The translations under genes were made by a program, and so were the position numbers. 64,000 bases of DNA from Siphonodentalium dalli (Eukaryota > Mollusca > Scaphopoda > Gadilida > Siphonodentaliidae), in assembly GCA_032622095.1 (NCBI GenBank), contig CP136064.1, positions 274,001,614 to 274,065,613 on the forward strand, written 5' to 3'. The notes beneath the pieces were generated by a model. That model worked only from the letters and a program-made list of their open reading frames with translations, was not told where the DNA came from and made no database searches. Positions 43,558 through 56,795 of the stretch are shown here, piece by piece; within the stretch, counting starts at the first letter, position 1, and each line of letters opens with the position of its first letter.

Positions 43558-44020
43558 TAGCAACCACAACGCGCCGCAGGCGCGTTGTTGCTTTTCAAGT
43601 TTAGGCGTGAAGACGTCATTAATTTTTACAATACCATGAAACAGAATTTCGACGCGATGAAAAACGGCGCACAAAAATGGGTTAAAAATCACGTGACTTC
43701 CGCTCCGCTTTCGCATAGCATCCTGGGAACAATAATATCCCAAAAGAAATCACAGAATCGGAAGTGGACCAACGGGATGGTTATGAAATTACCAAGTTCA
43801 GTTTTTCTGAACAATTCCTATGTGATTTAGGCCTATATATTAGTTTCATTTTGACCAATTTCGTTGGTTAGCTGAACGAAAACCAGCGAAGACATCATGA
43901 CATGGTCCATGACGTCATTTACGTCATTTGGCTTTGTGGGCCAGAATCCAGACACATTTGGTCTCTACCGGAAACACTGATTTCACATCACTAGACTATA
44001 GACGCAATTATATATACGAA
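43558..44020. other. Segment between repeat blocks, no gene recognised
   Basis: It starts with a small palindrome (AACGCGCC...GGCGCGTT). A plus-strand frame at 43585-43830 has no motif. Confidence 0.4.
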
Positions 44021-44460
44021 GTGGCTTTAGCACTGAGGGCTCAAGAACGGTATGCCGCTCTTTAGCGATGAGGGCTAAGGAGCGGTATACGGCTCTTTAT
44101 AGTCGGACACTGGAGATCGAGCAGTACTGATGATAATGTAAGACCGTTCTTTATCGCGCCAGGACCATGTATAGCTAAATATTGGTATATACCGATGTAC
44201 ACCACTCCTGTGCCCCGTTCTTTGACGTTTGTCACTGAATAGCAGTATACCGTTCTTTAGTACCAGCGCTGAAGAGCGGTAGGCCCATACCGTCCCTTGG
44301 TAGCAACCGCTAAAGCGCGGTATAGCCTACCGTTCTTAAGCGTATCAGACCCATAAAGATGAAGAGTGGTATACCACTCTTTAGCGTTTGGTACTAAAGA
44401 ACGGTATAGCGTGTCAGGCCCATATAGCTAAAGAGCGATATACTGCTCTTAAGCCACGGC
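44021..44460. repeat. Cluster of AAGAGCGGTATACCGCTCTT-like inverted units
   Basis: At least eight motifs of the type GAGCGGTATACGGCTCTTTA, AAGAACGGTAT or GTATACCGTTCTTTAG occur in both orientations, many paired as short hairpins. No gene. Confidence 0.75.
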
Positions 44461-45319
44461 CTTATATATACACATACACGCTTTACATATTGACCGTACT
44501 AACACGGGACATAAATAGAGGCTCTATCAGCGTATAATCGCTTTTGTTAGAAGTTAGGAAACAGCGTATATAATGTATATTTGACTTTGATAAGTCTTTT
44601 AGTCACCAGTACGCAAATCAAAGCTTTATTACAACGACACAAATTAATGAGTAACACGCATAACACATATACAACTTTTTATATACAATATGCACACAAT
44701 AAATATGGGATCCTGGATCCCTCCCTGCAAACGTGTTGTTTGTTTGCTTGGTTTTCATTGTTCCTTTTTTGTTTGTTCTTCTTTTGACCTAGTGTGTATA
44801 TATAAGATTGTATTCTTCATCATGTTTTCAAATGTCCCTTTGACTATCAGTTTGAATTTTTGACCTGCATGAGCTAATTCAACTGCTTTCCACAATGTAT
44901 ACACTTAAATACAATAAGAGACGTCTCTAAAGACCATTTTCTAGAAAAAATACAGACTGGATTCAAACGAGAGATGTTTTCTATTGACAAGAGCCCATGA
45001 AACTGTTCATGCGAAAGATTTGCCCAATGATATTTTGGGATAATGCGCTCATGTAGTCATTTATATTTGTCATAGATAAACGTGGGAAATTGCTAGGTTT
45101 AGTTTGGCATGGAGGTGTATGAGTTGCTTTAACGAGAGATGTGGTGGCAGGGTGGTTGTACTGTAGTGTTCCGCGGAATCCGCCCCTCCAACTTTGGTGA
45201 AAATATTCAACATTTTGAAATCCCATGCATGCCGTGACACAGCAACAGTTGGAAACTACGTGTATAGACTGAAATTGTTGTGACAGTTTGATGTATTTGT
45301 GTGGTTGCTCCACTACGTG
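44461..45319. other. No gene recognised
   Basis: AT-rich. A 110-codon minus-strand frame (44981-45313) has no known motif. Confidence 0.45.
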
Positions 45320-46300
45320 TTACGTGCGATCATATTAAGTTTGGTGATAATCGGCGACTAAACAATTTTTTTTATCAAATTTGGTGCCAATCCCTCCCCT
45401 CTCCATCTCTCACCCAAACAGCACCACTATGGCGTCTTTAAATCACGATTAGATTCCTCGTATCGTGGATAAGAACGTGTATCAATTTGGTGGAAATTGG
45501 CGCTAAAAAAATTGTGCTTCAATTTTGGTGCCCCTGACCCTTTCAATGCCACCCTGACTCGAATGTGGCCACATTTGACAGATAAAAGCCACACCATTAG
45601 ACTCCTCATACCATGGGGATGATTTTGTATAAGTGTGGTGGCAATCGGCGACTTATTGTCAAATTTAGTGCTCACCCCCTCCCAATCTCTCATCCAAAAA
45701 CAACACTTTGGCGTTGTTAAATCGCACAATTAGATTCCTTGTATCATGAAGAAGGATATATATCAATTTGGTGGAAATCGGCGCTAAAATTAGTTTTTAT
45801 CAATTTTGGTGCCCCTCGGCGCTAAAATTAGTTTTATCAATTTTGGTGCCCCTCTCCCTTCCGTTCATCCCTGACTCAAACGACGCCACTTTTGACATAT
45901 TTAAACCACACCGTTGGATTCTTCATATCATGGGGATGATTATATGTAAGTTTCGTGGCAATCGGCGACAGAAAAAAAATCTGCTCGGCGACAGAAAAAA
46001 AATCTGCCACCCCCCTTCCGGGCACCCCTGACGCGAACGGCGCGACTTTTGCCATATTTAAACCACGCCATTAGATTCCTCATATTACAGGGATGATTAT
46101 ATATAAGTTTGGTGGCAATCGGCGACAATTTTTTTTCTGCCCCTCCCCCTTTTCTGCCCCTGACAACAACGGCGTCACTTTAGAAAATTCTAACCCCGAC
46201 CATTATCTTTCTCATAAAAAGCTACTCCTAGTAGACCCCTGTGGCATCATCTAGATGGTCCCCTGTGAATTTCTATAGAACACAGACAGACAGACATTCG
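45320..46300. repeat. Degenerate 130-150-bp repeat block (right)
   Basis: Six or seven units with GGTGGCAATCGGCGAC, AAACCACACCATTAGATTCC, and ATATCATGGGGATGATTATA. It ends with GACAGACAGACA before a unique stretch leading to the zinc-finger exon. Confidence 0.8.
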
Positions 46301-46436
46301 CAAATATAGATATAAGATAGATTATGTGTATTAAGAGTAATTTGGTACCGTATCTCTTTCGCCACGTCCCTGTATACATATATTGAACTTTGCTCTCCAT
46401 AACCTCACTTGTGATTGTTTTTTTTAAAATTTCAGA

Positions 46437-47494
46437 GTTGAAGCAATGGAAGAATCCTTCAACGAAGAATCAGGCTCAACGTCTCAGATAACGAGTGGTC
46501 AATCGGACTCAGACAAGCGATTCAGACATGTTTGTGCATATTGTGCAAATTCATTCAACACGAAAAAGCATGAGAATACACACACAAATTCACAAACACT
46601 CCCGTGTGGTGATGGAGGCCAAAAGTTTATTGAGAAACATTTGCACATCGTGTAAAGCACGATGGTGGATCTAAATTTTAATGCGACAAATGGCCCAATT
46701 TTTTTTCTCGCAAGTACACTTTGAATCACCATATAGAAAGTCACCAAATTGGAAAGTGGTACACATTGTGATAAATGCGGTTCTGTATTTACTAGGAAGG
46801 ATACCTTAAAGGGGTACTGTACGCCACATGTTGTTGTTGGTTTCTATAGTCTCCGAGTCGGAGAATGAGGTAACAATTTTTCCATTATTTGAAAGTCTGT
46901 TGAGTACGAAGTCATGTTACGGATGACAAATTTACCGGAATGCAAAAATACAAATTGTCGTTGTCGAGTAATTTTTGTAAAGTTTTCAACCAAATGAATC
47001 AAATAAAAGTTATATTATATGCATACTAGTCCCATATAATCATTTAAGTTATTGTATCGTCGCTAGTCAGTGAGTGGATTGAGTGTTCTCCCCGTATCAT
47101 CATAATATTTTAAGCAATCGTGTGTGCGATCGGTTTAAAAATCCAGTATCCCTCAATTACTATTTTTGATTACGGTAATTCGTAATTTAATTGACGCCAT
47201 TTTATGGCTCCAGTCATAAATTCAATTTATATCAAATTATTAACTTTTAAATTATAAAATTTTAAGATAGCCTATTAACCTGAGCGTTTACAGAATACAT
47301 CTTCGACTCAAATTACTTATGTTTCTATATATTATCGATATTAGATCGTTGTTGTCACCGGAAATTTAATGAAAATGGCGTACAGTACCCCTTTAAGAAA
47401 TCACACGAAAGCTGTATACGACAAGGACGTTCTTCATCGATGCCGCAGCTGCGGGATAATATATCTGGCGCGCAGCCCTGTCTGCACACGTTGA
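46437..47494 (+). pseudogene. C2H2 zinc-finger exon split by a MITE
   Basis: A TTTCAG acceptor (ending about 46435) leads into MEESFNEESGSTSQI (ATG 46446), then finger-like blocks. These are HVCAYCANSFNTKKHENTHT, a degraded CGDGGQKF, then (after a TGA/TAA and frame change) CDKWPNFFSRKYTLNHHIES, and after a further frameshift CDKCGSVFTRKDTL. The last finger is interrupted at TTAA by the MITE at 46810-47392. Beyond it, NHTKAVYDKDVLHRCRSCGI continues to TGA at 47492-47494. Fingers are of the Cys2-His2 type, but several lack a second His or are out of frame, so the gene was decaying. Role unknown (nucleic-acid binding by family). AATAAA at 47654-47659 may be its old polyadenylation signal. Confidence 0.75.
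46810..47392. mobile_element. TTAA-flanked MITE PB2, copy 2
   Basis: 583 bp between TTAA at 46806-46809 and 47393-47396, with ends AGGGGTACTGTACGCC and complement, homologous to 36522-37113. It lies inside a zinc-finger helix codon series. Confidence 0.9.
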
Positions 47495-47653
47495 CATGTG
47501 TCACTTACTGACAACGGACATTTATAGACACAGTATATTATGCATGAAAAAACCACAAACACTTATGTTGTTATTATGTTTTGAAGATTGGAATTGATCT
47601 TTTTGAGAGTAAATAGATATATATATGTTATATATATATGTTATGCGTTACTG

Positions 47654-47659
47654 AATAAA
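47654..47659 (+). terminator. Possible polyadenylation signal AATAAA
   Basis: 160 bp after the zinc-finger stop codon. Position and sequence fit, with no other support. Confidence 0.3.
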
Positions 47660-47810
47660 GAGGCAGGGTCTACTTTGTTTATACTTTGAATGGTCTTTAT
47701 TTAAAAAAAAGGGAAGTTGTCACAAAAATACCATAGCCTGTAATTATATAAGCCTTGTCACTGAGTCGAGACCATCAATCCAGACCCGTTCTATTGTTTT
47801 AGTGATACAG

Positions 47811-47977
47811 GTCAAAGTTCTGGAGTAGCATTCCATATATGGAATTCATGAACATTCAGAACTTAACAGAAGCTCCATATATGACAAATATAAGAAATTA
47901 TTTTTATTAAGAGTAATTTATGGAGCTTCTGAATGTTCATGAATTCCATATATGGAATGCTACTCTAGAACTTTGAC
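47811..47977. mobile_element. Palindromic MITE-like element
   Basis: Arms GTCAAAGTTCTGGAGTAGC and the complement ending CTTTGAC pair across about 60 bp each, including ATTCCATATATGGAATTCAT. An 8-bp insertion (CTTAACAG) interrupts the left arm. No clear target duplication. Confidence 0.7.
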
Positions 47978-49535
47978 ATTGTATGTAGCACTAAACGGAA
48001 CGGGGCTGGATGGATCCAATATGGCAGCAAATCAGTGCCAAGGCTTATTGTATATGCCAATATACATTGGAAAATATATCATGCCCTACGGGGAACGAAA
48101 TAAGCCTTATAAGAATTCACGAATTGCAGAGTAACCATTCTTTCTGATGAGTGGGGGTAAACAGGAAAGGCAACATATATTATACATATCGTGTGTTTAT
48201 TCTTTATATATTCTGAAAGATTAATCCCCGCCTGATATCTGCAAATATTTTTTATTCCTGCGTGGACACGGTGAAATTCTCTCACAGGAAATGGGTTTCT
48301 CGCTGCATTGTTCCTCTGGCTGTGACACTTTCCCACTTTTAAGCTTTCGTTTAAGATGTGTGCGCTCTTCTAAATCGAATTGATGATCCTTGCAATGGAG
48401 TATTTATAATTATATTGTATGTATATTAATTGTAGCTATGGCATCATTTTTACGAAGAATGTCATGACTTTGTGACAATCGACTAGAGTTTCATTTTTTT
48501 TTTTTTTAAACATACATTATCATGGAGCATTATAATTTAGGACCAAAATATCTTAATGCGGAGTTTATATTTACATTAAGACACACATCCTTGTGGTGTT
48601 TGGAGTTGTTTGTTATGCATATCTAATTATTATGGGTTGTATGGTTTTCGGAAACATGATACACTGGTATCCACCCCAATGAAAAAATTTCTCTCTCAAT
48701 GTATTCACCAGAATATGGAAGAAAGGGGATTTTTCGTGTTCTCGAAATTAATTGACATTATTAGGCAAGTGACATCACGTCATTTGTATTAGACAGGAGG
48801 GAATAGCTACTGGGGTGTAGAATTCTGATAAGACACGACATCCATGTACATATCTTATAATAGCCGGACCGCAGATACATCTAACATATCTGCTATGTCT
48901 TGAGAACTGGATGAAGATGACAGCTTTCGATTATGGCCATTTGTATTAGTATATCACGATTTCCCCCAACACCACCATGTCTAAATATCATCTACACCAT
49001 CATCGTGTATTTCATCTGCGCCATCATTACTAATTGTTATTCGCAGTAACCAGGCAACATTCTGCACCGTCATAAACATTCATCTGCACCGCCAAAAATG
49101 GTTGTTTGTATTGATGTAAATTCAACCGATTTTGAAGGTGACCATGCTAAGTAACTTACTCCTGTGTATCTAGAACCATCAAATATACATTCCGGTGACG
49201 TTTCATGCCCATTAACAACATCCTGACCAAATAATACGGTAAAATAACAATTTAATTCCACCTCAAATTTTTAGCAATTTCATGAATGTTGGATTCGAAC
49301 CTGTTTCTAACATTAACAGTGAAGAAAAACGTCAATTATTTTGCATCCCCCTAACAGCCAATTTATAACCAGTAAAGTTGCGGAAATGTGCGGTTACTAT
49401 ACTGTCCGAAATATACCACTAATACCACGATTCACAACCCACATACTCATCAAAACATACATCCTCCGCCATATTGTACCTCAATATACCTACATATATA
49501 TATCTATACGAAAAAAAGATGGTATAGCATTCCAT
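47978..49535. other. No gene recognised
   Basis: AT-rich, with a T-run near 48497-48510 and short CATCTGCACC-type reiterations near 49000-49090. No exon is supported. Confidence 0.45.
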
Positions 49536-49539
49536 TTAA

Positions 49540-49685
49540 CCCTTTACCCAACAAAACGCCCAGAAAAATAGCCCAAAATGAATCTGCAACAGCCTAAATT
49601 ATCTTGGGTCTGTCTCAATAGAACCATACAAATATGGATATCATTGGAACCGGCTCATTGACCACATTGTGATAGTTACAGTTAT
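49540..49685. mobile_element. piggyBac-like MITE PB1, copy 3, left part
   Basis: It starts after TTAA (49536-49539) with CCCTTTACCCAACAAAACG and matches 12925-13075 up to GTTACAGTTAT. There the giant foldback GF2 begins. The right part resumes at 56793. Confidence 0.9.
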
Positions 49686-51879
49686 TAGTAGCCTGTCATT
49701 TGTAAAAAAAAATGGGTTCCGTAAAACAAATTGGGGATTTTTGGCAACATATTTTTTCTTAAAGCCCAAATACTGGAGGCATTGGAAACCAATGTTGACA
49801 AGCTTCTTGTCGCTTAGTTGCCCCAAAAATGATGTTACCATAGCAACGGTATGTGATTTATGAGAATTATGAAAAATGACCATATTTGAAGTATATTAGT
49901 GATATCTGTGGACTTATTGGTGATATAGTTATATAATAATATTTATATGTATGTATTCTCCATGAAGGACCGCCAGTACTTATCTGAAGGGTCAAGGTCA
50001 TTGTGCAAGGTCAAGGTCATTGTCCAAAATTGCTTATTTTTATCACTTTACTTCCTATTATTTGTGTTTATGATGAAGCTATCTCAATTTGTTGCGTCAT
50101 ATTGGTATTGTGTTAGATGCTGGCGATCATTACCTTTATTTTGAGCTATATGGCATATCAATTGGGTGATTATTACTAGTGTGAGAGATTTTACAAAACA
50201 TGTGACTGGGGCAATGCCAACCCCTAAAATGAGACATTTGTTCTTCCCAATAAACAATGGCCACGCCATTTGTGTGGCAGTTGAGGACAAAATCCTGATT
50301 TTTTTGTTGTGGTAAAAGCATCAAAGTTGGCTCACGTGTGTATCACATAAATATAAGTCACTTTGGATATGACCACAGACTGGAAAATGTACACTGTTGC
50401 CATGGCAACCATTTTGGTGAAAACACCTGTTTTTTGCCAAAAGCTAGCCTTTATGCATTGCTATTGCCTGGAAACCTCATGGGAAAACTTTTCAGTATGC
50501 ATCTATTTGGATCAGACCATATACCTGCTAGAACATATACCTTTGTATATGGGCATATTCAAAATGACGGATAAAATGGCCACCATTTGAGCTAATAACC
50601 CTTTATGTAATATGTTTATCGCCATTTTAGGTGGAATTTGTGTACAATTATTGTATTTAAAAAAAAATTGGTCTAGACAAAACGTACTCGGTGATTCTGG
50701 TATATATCTTGCACTAAAGAGCATACCAACAACTTGACTATAGGAAAGGGAATGCTCGGACATCCCCCATATATATAGTTCAATTACTCGCCTCATTTTG
50801 TACACATACTAATATCTAGTTCAATGATCATAAATTTAAATAAACACGTGACCGGGGCAATGCCCACCCCTAAAATGAGACATTGTTCTTCCCACAACAA
50901 CAATGGCCACACCATTAGTGTGGCATATGGAGGACAAAATCGAGAATTTTATTGTATTATAAGTTGGCTCACATGCATATCACATGCAGCGGCCATCTTG
51001 GATTTCATAATTCAATCCATTAGCATCGGCTACATGCAGTACTGGTCGTTCGGCCAAAAAACATGGCTGCCGGTAGCCATCTTGGATTTTACTCTTTCTA
51101 TGACTAAATCCTTTGACACAGGCTATGCAGGTCGTATCTTTGATCGGATCATCATGAAATTTGTCATGGATGTTAACATTGACATGTAAATGGGAACGAG
51201 TTATTTTGGGCTCAATCGGCAAAAAACAATGGCTGCCAACGGCCATCTTGGATTTCAAAATTAACTTTGATATTATTGTGCTTATTTGTTTATCTTTTTC
51301 AAATGCATAACACTAATGTGTTTTTAGACAACATTATTGCAGATTGCTTGCAAAATGGAAACCAAATTTGGTGGTAAAAAATATTGTTCACATATATCCC
51401 GAACATTATTCTCTGCTGTTCCGAAAATGTAGCACATAGTGACTCCCTTTGTTATTAAACATGTTACTGAATCAACTGACAACTAAGTTTTATATTCTAG
51501 TTCCCCCAGTACGTCATGGGACATGACAAATTAAGTTCAAAGGATGCAGTATGTGATTTGCCGAAAACGTCCTTTGGGATTGTGGCAATGCTTTTGAACG
51601 GAAATGGCCACGGAAACTTTGAAACTGAACTGACAGGGGCAATAGTATGTGGCTACTCATGCACATTAACATCCTAATTCTGGCCCATGGCATCAAAATG
51701 GATTGACTAATGCCATGAAAACCGTTTCCTCCATTGTGCATATAAAATGCCATAAAGATGTAGAACTCTGTGACATTACCTCTGTCTGTTAATATATCCT
51801 TGATTTATTGTGGAAAGCGATATCCACCCAAAAGTACACTTGTGAACCCACCCATATGGTGAGTCACCCAAAATATACA

Positions 51880-53640
51880 TATATAGTCATGACTTTTGAG
51901 TCACTCCAGGTATATATATTAGTTATACAGTCCTTCTAGATATACAAATACACGTACCTTGCACACCACCTCGGCATTGGTCATACGGTCACTCTCTGTA
52001 TACATATGGTATCATCCATGACGATATAAGAAATCAAGTTATACATATACACCCCGATTATTACCATTAAGTCACTCCGTGTGTTCATGTACCATACATG
52101 TACAATCACTCATGGTATACCTATTCACTCCACCATTGGTCATGCGATCACTACATGTATACATATTCGCCATGGTCATATATATCCACTCCTCAATATG
52201 CATACATCACCTCACCATTTGTACACTTGCATATACACATCACGCGTGACAATTCAGCAACTCACCGTATACTCATACACTCTATCCATGATCATATAGC
52301 TACTACATGTATACATATAATCCCACCAATGACAATACATCCACAACAAAGATGCATACTGTACACACCCGTCATTAAACCGGTGGGGGGGGGGGGGGGC
52401 TCAAGCACGTTATTGCTCGAAAAGTGGGTACTGGGCTTACAATGTACTCACGATGACCTCCCCGTGCAAAAATCAAGTTAGCCTTCCGGTGCCAACCAAC
52501 CATCATGTTTTGTGCCAACACCATATTAAACACAACATGGTTGTATGCTGAGTTCACAAGTTAATTTAATTACACTAATGCTTATCAATCAAGCTAATTC
52601 TTATAAGAACACAACAGTGAGATGCCCGAATATACATCACTCTTCTGCATTATCAAAGAATCCTACAAAAACACCAAGTCATTACTCCTCATCCCATTGA
52701 ATTTAATCTGATAGAGGTGTGCACAATAAGTGACACATCCTTTGATTTTATTGATTTGATACCTCTTTGACTGACACAACAACTAAGAATATAATAGAAT
52801 AAGATGTGTATAATTCACAACAATATTAACACGAAAGTGTATTCTATTACACGTCTTTATTATTTAAGAAACAACTGGAAAAAATAATAAAAGCACAGAT
52901 GTGCTTGAGTATCTTCTCCTATTCTACAGGATAGAAAGACATGATTGTATTAATTTACCTTCCAAATGCTCAAAAATGGGGGTGGGCTTATATACGCGGA
53001 CCACCCCATGTTTTGTTTAGGGTAAAAAGCCCAGACTGGACTTATCTTCAAGGATGGGCTTACTGACAGGTGTATACAGTATACATACCATATACAACAA
53101 TGACTACAATGTCACTTCATGTATACACACACGCCCGCCAATGACAACCCAGCAATACAGGTGTGCATATATACTTCAACAATAATAGCACTAAAGTCAT
53201 TCAAAGTACACAAATATACATTACCCATAAGCATACAACCTCTCCCTGTTTATCCATACACCCACTCATGAGCATACAGCCAACACATATACACACCATC
53301 CATGACAATGCATCCATCCAAGATAAACATGTTCATCCCACACATTACCATACATTCACTCCATATATACATAAACAACACAGGGTATGAACATGCAGCT
53401 GATCTTGTTCTACACATACACCAACTCAATTACCATACAGCCACCACATGTATACGTATTCACCTCACACATGACCAATCCTTGTATACCTATATGCATC
53501 TCACCATGGATGCTCACCGGGGAATAGTTATAAACAAAAGTGGCTATATTGTCATGGGCGGGCACCACCCATGACCATATAGCTACTCCTTTTATAATTA
53601 TTCACAACTCCTTGTATACATATGCATCCCGTGTGAACCT
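51880..53640. repeat. GF2 central arrays of roughly 44-bp units
   Basis: Units with TATACATATTCRCC-type and ACCATACAGTCACT-type words resemble the right inner array of GF1. The array is interrupted at about 52380-53065 by unrelated sequence that starts with a run of G. Confidence 0.75.
52380..53065. other. Unrelated segment interrupting the GF2 array
   Basis: It starts CCGGT and a G-homopolymer, and ends near GATGGGCTTACTGACAGG. Words TACTGGGCTTAC and AAAGCCCAGACTGG appear in opposite sense near its two ends, but I cannot define termini or a target duplication. No gene. Confidence 0.4.
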
Positions 53641-54524
53641 ATACACGGCACCATTGACCAAAGTCACCCCGTGGCTGCCATTTTGACATACACACGACCC
53701 GCTCAGTTCTGTTTGAAATTCTGCCGATTTCCGTTCAAAATATGGCCAGAATCCCCAAAAAAAGACGTTTTTGGCAAACTCCATACTTTAAAGATGGATT
53801 ATATCTCCATATAACAATTTTCAAATGATTTCGTGGGTATAAAATAATAAATATGAGTTGAAGACCCATTTCCGAAAATTAATATTGATTTAATTTCGAA
53901 CATTTTATTATAAAATGATTGATTGAGTGGGACACTTTATTGTTCTATTTCAGAACAGACAATTCAGGTAATACCATATAGCGATATAAATCATTAGGGT
54001 GTTCCCATAGCTATGCTCCGTAAATCAAATGTCCCAGATTGATTGTTTGTATTGTTTTATTACACAGTAACAAGCGATAATGATTCAGATTATCGTTCAT
54101 TTGTGACAAAATTACACAATAAAATTTCTGGTCTCTGTCAACGGCAACCGCTATTGTTCGTTAGTTAAACAACCACTAGTTTTAGACCAGTAACTATTTG
54201 AAATATAATCAATATTAACAGATAGAAGCATTTCCGGGCAGGGGTCTTTGATTCATATTTAATATTGTATACCCCCGGTAACTATATAAGACATGTTTAC
54301 AAAGACATAGAGCAACTTTAAAATGAATTTCCCATGCCTTATAAGTATAACGCAGAAATCGGGATACATGTCAAAAAACAATTGTGTAAGTGTGACGCAG
54401 ACAGATCACAACAATAAACACATTTGATACCTTGTAATCCGTGGGTTAATACCAGATACAGGGAGCGGAATATATTTTACCGACCGCAATGTCTGTCCAG
54501 GAGTTCAAAATCCCTGAAATTTCC

Positions 54525-54935
54525 CTGATCGCAGTTTAACTCAATTGTAACGAAGACAGCCGTGTGTGGGTTATGCAAATGACATGTAATCGACTAGGCA
54601 TATCCTACTGCAGGGAGGGACCATCATTCGATCAACTTAGTTAAAATCCCGTTGAGAGTTCATCGGCAGCAGTTCAGTAGATTCTCCCAAACGCAGTTTA
54701 ACTAAATTATAATGAAGACAGCCATTCGTTGGTTGTGCAAATGACATGTAAGATATGGGCTATATCACAACACAGTGATGAAACATCATTTGATGATCCC
54801 ACCAAGTCCAGAAGTTCAAAATCCAGTTCGGCAGTTCATATGGTACTGTTCAGCAGACTACGCAGACTACGCAGTTTAAATTCAATTATAACGAAAAATG
54901 TCGGGTGTGTACTACGCAAATGACTGGACCGTGGT
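54525..54935. repeat. Three degenerate tandem units in the GF2 right interior
   Basis: GCAGTTTAACTCAATTGTAA, then GAAGACAGCC, then TGCAAATGACATGTA recur near 54531, 54693 and 54871 (spacing about 162 and 178 bp). Confidence 0.7.
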
Positions 54936-56795
54936 AATCAGCGGGGTGTACCGAAGTACAGAAATGGAACAAAATTGACCGATATGCACAGCAGTTCATT
55001 GGGTACAATTATGCATATTACGTGTAATTGTTCAAAATACCACCATCACAAATACGATTAAAATAAGACAAAGAGGACCTAGTGACATCATAATTGTGCT
55101 AGAGCGATTATATTCTGCTTCATTTCTAGTAGCAACCATCTCTTTGTGGCAAAGATGGCCATTTTGACATCCATCTTGATTTAACCCAAAGTTCTCAATT
55201 TCACTAATGCTGGCAGTTAGTCAGCCGGTGAATTCTCCAGAATGGTGCTTTAAACCAATGGAATCCACTCAGAAAAAAGTATTTGTGACTTTGTGTATAA
55301 GTTGAAATTTTGAAGAAATAGAATGAATATATAACTATAGTTAACTTTGATAAATTGATAGAATATGTACATATTGTTTGTAAAAGTCCGCACAGTGCCA
55401 GCCTATCACCTGTTGAAAAAATATTGATGTTTTATTGCACTTCAGTAGTCGGGTGGGTTCATAGCAACCATTGTCAAGGAATTTTAAGCCAGATAAAAGA
55501 TCATCACAATATATGCATCCTTGCTAATGTGACAGGATGATATATCATATGTATCGGAGAAGCCCGAGATTCAACAACTCAAATAATTTTGTATCATGAC
55601 CGTGTTTATTACATTGCATAATTTATGATCATTCAATTAGATATTAGTATGTGTACGAAATTAGGCGAGTAATTAAACTATATATATGAGGGATATCCCA
55701 ACATTCCCTGGCCTATAGTCAAGTTGTTGGTATGCTCTTTAATGCAATATATATTACCAGAATAATCGAGTACGTTTTGTCTAGCACAATTTTGTTTTCA
55801 AATAAATATATTTTTTTATTTTCAAATAAAAAAATTGTACACAAATTCTACCTAAAATGGCGATAAATACATTACATAAAGGTTTTTTTTGCTCAAATGG
55901 CGGCCATTTTATCCGCCATTTTGAATATGCCCGTATACAAAATGTATATATATGTTCCAATATATGGTCTGATACATGTCCGATCCAAATAGATGCATAA
56001 TGGAAAGTTTTCCATGAGGTTAGTAGGCAATAGCAATGCATAAAGGCTAGCTTTTGGCAAAAAACAGGTGTTTTCACCAAAATGGTTACCATGGCAACAG
56101 TGTACATTTTCCAGTTTGGGATCATATCCAAAGTGACTTATATTTATGCGATATATATGTGAGCCAACTTTGATACTTTTACCAAAAAAATCACGATTTT
56201 GTCCTCTATCAGCAACACTAATGGTGTGGCCATTGTTTATTGGGAAGAACAATGTCTCATTTTAGAGGTTGGCATTGTCCCGGTCAAATGTTTTGTAAAA
56301 TCTCTCACACTAGTAATAATTAACCAGTGTTCATGGTATATATCTCAAAATAAAGGTGATGATCTCCAGCATCTAACACAATAACAATATGATGCAACAA
56401 ATTGAGATAGGTTCATCATAAACACAAATAATATGAAGTAAAGTGATAAAAACAGCAATTTTTACAATGACCTTGACCTTTCATAGTGACCTTGACCCTT
56501 CAGATAAGTACTGGCGGTCCTTCATGGAGAATACATACTTATACATATTATAATATAACTATATCACAAATAAGTCCACAGATATCACTAATATACTTCA
56601 AATATGGTAATTTTTCATAAATCACATACCGTTGCTATGGTAACACCATTTTTGAGGCAACTAAGCGACAAGAAGCTTGTCAACATTGGTTTCCAATGCC
56701 TCCAGTATATGGGCTTTAAGAAAAAATATGTTGCCACAAATCCCCAAATTTTTTTACGAAACCCATTTTTTTTTACAAATGACAGGCTACTATAT

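Larger units (their letters stand above)
49686..56792. mobile_element. Giant foldback element GF2 (7.1 kb)
   Basis: Ends TAGTAGCCTGTCATTTG and complement, flanked by TAT (49683-49685, 56793-56795). The outer arms 49686-50838 and 55619-56792 are inverted copies. The interior holds sequence homologous to GF1: 51380-51830 matches 28830-29120 plus the GF1 centre, and 53640-53790 matches 31290-31470. The roughly 44-bp arrays (51880-52380, 53080-53640) are present in one orientation only. No transposase-like frame was seen, and frames in the arrays are low-complexity artefacts. Confidence 0.85.

Noticed and set aside
43559-45309. AGCAACCACA and TGTGGTTGCT as possible ends of a 1.75-kb transposon
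   Set aside because: Only 10 bp of inverted identity and no target duplication; could be chance.
48079-48336. 85-codon minus-strand frame resembling a zinc-finger linker
   Set aside because: Lacks paired Cys and His at finger spacing, and the only splice-like sequence (ATTTGCAG) falls inside the frame.
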